A stretch of 64,000 nt of DNA from Brachybacterium faecium DSM 4810 (GTDB lineage: Bacteria; Actinomycetota; Actinomycetes; Actinomycetales; Dermabacteraceae): positions 868,001 to 932,000 of the forward strand of contig CP001643.1 of NCBI GenBank assembly GCA_000023405.1, given 5' to 3'. Within the stretch, counting starts at the first letter, position 1; every line of letters begins with the position of its first letter. Shown here piece after piece: positions 61,689 to 64,000 of the stretch. Below the pieces are notes generated by a model, which made no database searches, had not been told where the DNA came from, and saw only the letters and a list, made by a program, of their open reading frames with translations. Made by a program: the position numbers and the translations under genes.

Positions 61689-62585
61689 TCAGGCCTGCAG
61701 GTCGTCACCGGATGCGGTCGAGAGCGTCTCGACGAGCGTGAACAGTCCGGAATGGTCGAGGCCGCCGTCGCCACGGGCGACGGTCGCGCCGACGAGCTGG
61801 GCGACGAGGGCACCGAGGGGGATGGAGACCGCCGCCTCGCGGGCGGCGGCGGTGACGATGCCCATGTCCTTGTGGTGAAGCTGGAGGCGGAAGCCCGGCT
61901 GGAAGTCGCGGTCCAGCATCTTCTGGCCCTTCTGGTCCAGGACCTTCGAGCCGGCGAGGCCCCCGCCGAGCACCTCGAGGGCGGCGGTGGTGTCCACGCC
62001 GTAGGCCTCGAGGAAGACGACGGCCTCGCTGAGGGCCTGGATGTTGGCGGCGACGATGAGCTGGTTCGCGGCCTTGACGGTCTGGCCGGAGCCGGAGGGG
62101 CCCACGTGCACGATCGTCTTCCCCACCCCCTCGAACACCTCGCGGGCGGCGTCGACGTCCGCCTTCTCGCCGCCGACCATGATCGACAGCGCCCCGGAGA
62201 CCGCCCCGGCCTCGCCGCCGGAGACCGGCGCATCCAGAGGGCGCAGCCCGGCCTCGCGGGCCCGGTCGGCGAGCTGGACCGCGACGTCGGGGCGGATCGT
62301 GGACGCGTCGATCCACAGGGCGCCCTCCGGCGCGTTCGCGAACACGCCGTCCTCACCGCCGACGACGGCTTCGACGTCGGGGGAGTCCGGGAGCATCGTG
62401 AGGATGACCTCGGCCTCGCGCACGGCGTCGCGGACCGAGTCGGCGCCGGAACCTCCCGCCTCGACGAAGGCGTCGACCTTCCCGCGGGAACGGTTGTATC
62501 CGGTGACCTCGTGGCCGGCGGCGACGAGGTTCTTGGCCATGGGCAGTCCCATGATGCCGAGTCCGATGACGGAAATGGTGGTCAT
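61689..62585 (-). CDS. glxR: Tartronate semialdehyde reductase
   Basis: Reduces tartronate semialdehyde to D-glycerate with NAD(P)H. 298 residues. ISVIGLGIMGLPMAKNL, DAPVSGGEAGA, and VKAANQLIVAANIQALSEA (catalytic Lys) are typical of the beta-hydroxyacid dehydrogenase family. Start ATG at 62585 has AAAGGACC upstream. It follows hyi by 41 bases and precedes gcl by 30. Confidence 0.95.
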   Translation of the reverse strand: MTTISVIGLGIMGLPMAKNLVAAGHEVTGYNRSRGKVDAFVEAGGSGADSVRDAVREAEVILTMLPDSPDVEAVVGGEDGVFANAPEGALWIDASTIRPDVAVQLADRAREAGLRPLDAPVSGGEAGAVSGALSIMVGGEKADVDAAREVFEGVGKTIVHVGPSGSGQTVKAANQLIVAANIQALSEAVVFLEAYGVDTTAALEVLGGGLAGSKVLDQKGQKMLDRDFQPGFRLQLHHKDMGIVTAAAREAAVSIPLGALVAQLVGATVARGDGGLDHSGLFTLVETLSTASGDDLQA

Positions 62586-62626
62586 GAGGGGTCCTTTCGC
62601 AAGGGGTGTGCAGAGGGGGCGGGGGA

Positions 62627-63457
62627 TCAGCCCGCGGTGACGGCGGGCTCGGCGAGCCAGTCGAAGGCGGTCGCGCGGTCCTGCTTGTACTCGAGGGCGA
62701 CGTCGCCGCCGTACCCGAGAGCGCGAGAGCGCTCGATCCACTCGCGCAGGGGCAGGTCTCCGGTGCCGGGGGCGCCGCGGCCGGGGGCATCGGCGATCTG
62801 GATGTGCCCGAACTCGGCGGCATGCTCCTCGATGACGGCTGCGACGTCGTCGCCGTTGACGGCGAGATGGTAGAAGTCCGCGAGCAGGCTGATGTTGTCG
62901 GCTCCGGCCTCGCGCACCTTCGCGATGACGGCCAGGGCGTCGGCCGCGGTCTTCAGCGGGTACGACTCCGCCCCGGAGACCGGCTCGAGCAGGACGGTCC
63001 CGCCGATGCGGGCGAGCTCCTTCCCGGCGAGGGCGAGGTTGGCCAGCGCGGTCTCGTCCTGGGCCGCAGGGTCCTGGCCCTCGAGGCGCAGGCCGTACAG
63101 GGCGTTGAAGGCCCTGCAGCCGAGCCGCTCGCCGAGCGCGGCGACGACGGCGACGTTGTCGGCGAACTCCTTCTCGCGGCCGGGATGCGAGACGATCCCG
63201 CGCTCGCCGCCGGGCATGTCGCCGGCGAAGAGGTTCAGGCCCACGAGCTGCACGCCCGCTTCCTCGACCGACGCGACGAAGTCGTCGATCTCCTGCGGCG
63301 TGGGGGTGGGGCTGTCGAAGGGCCACCAGAATTCGATGCGCTCGAAGCCGGCGTCGCGGGCGGCCGTGGGGCGCTCCAGCACGGGCAGCTCGGTGAGCAG
63401 CGTCGAGCAGTTGAGGGCGACGTCGCGGGGCGAGGACGCGGGGCGAGGACGGGGCAT
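62627..63457 (-). CDS. hyi: Hydroxypyruvate isomerase-like protein
   Basis: 276 residues of the xylose isomerase-like TIM-barrel family. LNCSTLLTELPVLERPTAA, GFERIEFWWPF and LLADFYHLAVNGDDV match the Hyi type that interconverts hydroxypyruvate and tartronate semialdehyde. ATG at 63457 follows GAAGGAGC. First gene of the operon; promoter and operator lie just upstream. Confidence 0.88.
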   Translation of the reverse strand: MPRPRPASSPRDVALNCSTLLTELPVLERPTAARDAGFERIEFWWPFDSPTPTPQEIDDFVASVEEAGVQLVGLNLFAGDMPGGERGIVSHPGREKEFADNVAVVAALGERLGCRAFNALYGLRLEGQDPAAQDETALANLALAGKELARIGGTVLLEPVSGAESYPLKTAADALAVIAKVREAGADNISLLADFYHLAVNGDDVAAVIEEHAAEFGHIQIADAPGRGAPGTGDLPLREWIERSRALGYGGDVALEYKQDRATAFDWLAEPAVTAG

Positions 63458-63507
63458 GACTGCTCCTTCGAAGTCGTCGGGTGGGACGCCAAGGATTGTT
63501 CTCAAGA

Positions 63508-63537
63508 TGCGGAAGAATCTTTCCTTGGTGCGGAAAG
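63508..63537. promoter_or_regulatory. Putative operator of the allantoin/glyoxylate operon
   Basis: CTTTCC-N7-GGAAAG at 63519-63537 is a perfect inverted repeat. TGCGGAA occurs twice, 21 bases apart (63508 and 63529), and GGAAGAATCTTTCC at 63511-63524 is a further near-palindrome. It overlaps or follows the -10 element and is a good candidate for an allantoin- or glyoxylate-sensing repressor. Confidence 0.5.
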
Positions 63538-63564
63538 ACTACGGGGTGTGCGCGGTGTCGTCAA
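63536..63564 (-). promoter_or_regulatory. Promoter of the hyi-glxR-gcl-glxK-allB operon
   Basis: On the minus strand, TTGACG (63564-63559) and TAGTCT (63541-63536) lie 17 bases apart, about 80 bases before the hyi start. Confidence 0.6.
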
Positions 63565-63584
63565 CCGCCGTGGACTGCCGTGGA

Positions 63585-63628
63585 CCGCCGATCCCCGGCC
63601 GCTGCGCTCAGCGGCCGGGGATCGGCGG
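63585..63628 (-). terminator. Very strong hairpin after allE
   Basis: A 20-base perfect stem with a CGCT loop, starting 12 bases past the allE stop and ahead of the next operon's promoter. No T-run. Confidence 0.8.
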
Positions 63629-63640
63629 GGCGTGCCGGGC

Positions 63641-64000
63641 TCAGCCCGGGAACGGCATGTGCCGGTGCATGTCCTTGTACAGGAGGTAGCGGAACCGACC
63701 GGGCCCGCCGGCGTAGCACGCCTGGGGGCAGAACGCCCGCAGCCACATGAAGTCGCCGGCCTCCACCTCGACCCAGTCCTGGTTCAGCCGGTACACGGCC
63801 TTGCCCTCGAGCACGTACAGGCCGTGCTCCATGACATGGGTCTCCGCGAACGGGATCGAGCCGCCCGGCTCGAAGGAGACCACGGTGACGTGCATGTCGT
63901 GGCGGACGTCGTCGGGGTCCACGAAACGGGTCGTGGCCCAGGCGCCGTCGGTGTCCGGCATCGGGGTGGGGTCGATGTCCTTCTCGTTCGTCACCACCGC
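63641..64000 (-). CDS. allE: (S)-ureidoglycine aminohydrolase, C-terminal part
   Basis: Partial; the 5' end lies outside the window. Visible are about 118 residues of the C-terminal cupin domain, with VSFEPGGSIPFAETHVMEHG, VLEGKAVYRLNQDWVEVEAGDFMWL and FCPQACYAGG, as in AllE, which releases ammonia from ureidoglycine. Metal-binding His and Glu in ETHVMEHG and Gln or His in CPQACYA fit. Separated from the operon below by a strong terminator, so it ends an upstream unit. Confidence 0.85.
   Translation of the reverse strand, partial: AVVTNEKDIDPTPMPDTDGAWATTRFVDPDDVRHDMHVTVVSFEPGGSIPFAETHVMEHGLYVLEGKAVYRLNQDWVEVEAGDFMWLRAFCPQACYAGGPGRFRYLLYKDMHRHMPFPG

Overview
The window is very GC-rich chromosomal DNA. 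Third codon positions are almost all G or C, GTG starts are frequent, and many genes overlap by four bases (ATGA or GTGA). Gene content points to an actinobacterium of the Micrococcales: an XPB-type helicase with its helicase-associated partner, a DUF222/HNH protein, NADP-type 6-phosphogluconate dehydrogenase and a LapA-like protein. Dermabacteraceae or a Brachybacterium-like organism is my best guess; this is inference, not a database match. I see no phage, insertion sequence, CRISPR array, plasmid gene or rRNA. There is one tRNA-like gene.

Layout. 1-4015 (minus): an S-adenosylmethionine hydrolase (DUF62) followed by a complete ECF transporter set (S component, double ATPase, T component cut by the window edge). 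4205-7186 (plus): a DctP-DctQ-DctM TRAP transporter, divergent from the ECF operon across a possible operator region. 7220-15266: single genes (endonuclease/exonuclease/phosphatase, two divergent LLM flavin oxidoreductases, HIT protein, P-loop kinase, membrane metalloprotease, cation diffusion facilitator with ArsR regulator, DEAD-box RNA helicase with an RGG tail). 15654-18725: LacI regulator and GH2 glycosidase. 18804-23800: methyltransferase-acetyltransferase pair, then a GntR-ABC ATPase-permease-dehydrogenase run with a clear promoter/operator. 23904-28819: an RNase HI fusion protein, a DUF222/HNH protein, and a DUF418-DUF4031 pair. 28859-34177 (minus): two-component system, LapA-like protein, XPB helicase and a membrane protein. 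34468-39588: gnd, an AT-richer patch with an RDD protein, the helicase-associated protein and the tRNA.

39624-56959 is mostly housekeeping and transport: DUF1349, YggS-type PLP protein, ROK repressor facing an MFS exporter, trans-sulfuration-type PLP enzyme, Bax-inhibitor-1-like protein, cardiolipin synthase, a pair of paralogous anchored proteins, a ThiD-like kinase, GH3 lipoprotein, prolyl oligopeptidase, a degenerate alpha/beta hydrolase and a DUF2079 protein. 57017-64000 (minus) is a purine-breakdown block: hyi-glxR-gcl-glxK-allB in one operon, behind the 3' end of an allE-type ureidoglycine aminohydrolase gene. Together these would open allantoin and turn the resulting glyoxylate into glycerate 3-phosphate or 2-phosphate through tartronate semialdehyde.

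I do not see a clear-cut new defence or mobile system. The observations most worth checking are: a type-I tRNA with a UAA anticodon; the SAM-hydrolase/ECF operon with unknown substrate; a long, hairpin-rich leader of the DEAD-box helicase; the GntR operator; the allantoin-operon operator; an RNase HI fused to an NTF2-like domain; and two enzymes (ThiD-like and alpha/beta hydrolase) that lack a residue normally needed for catalysis.
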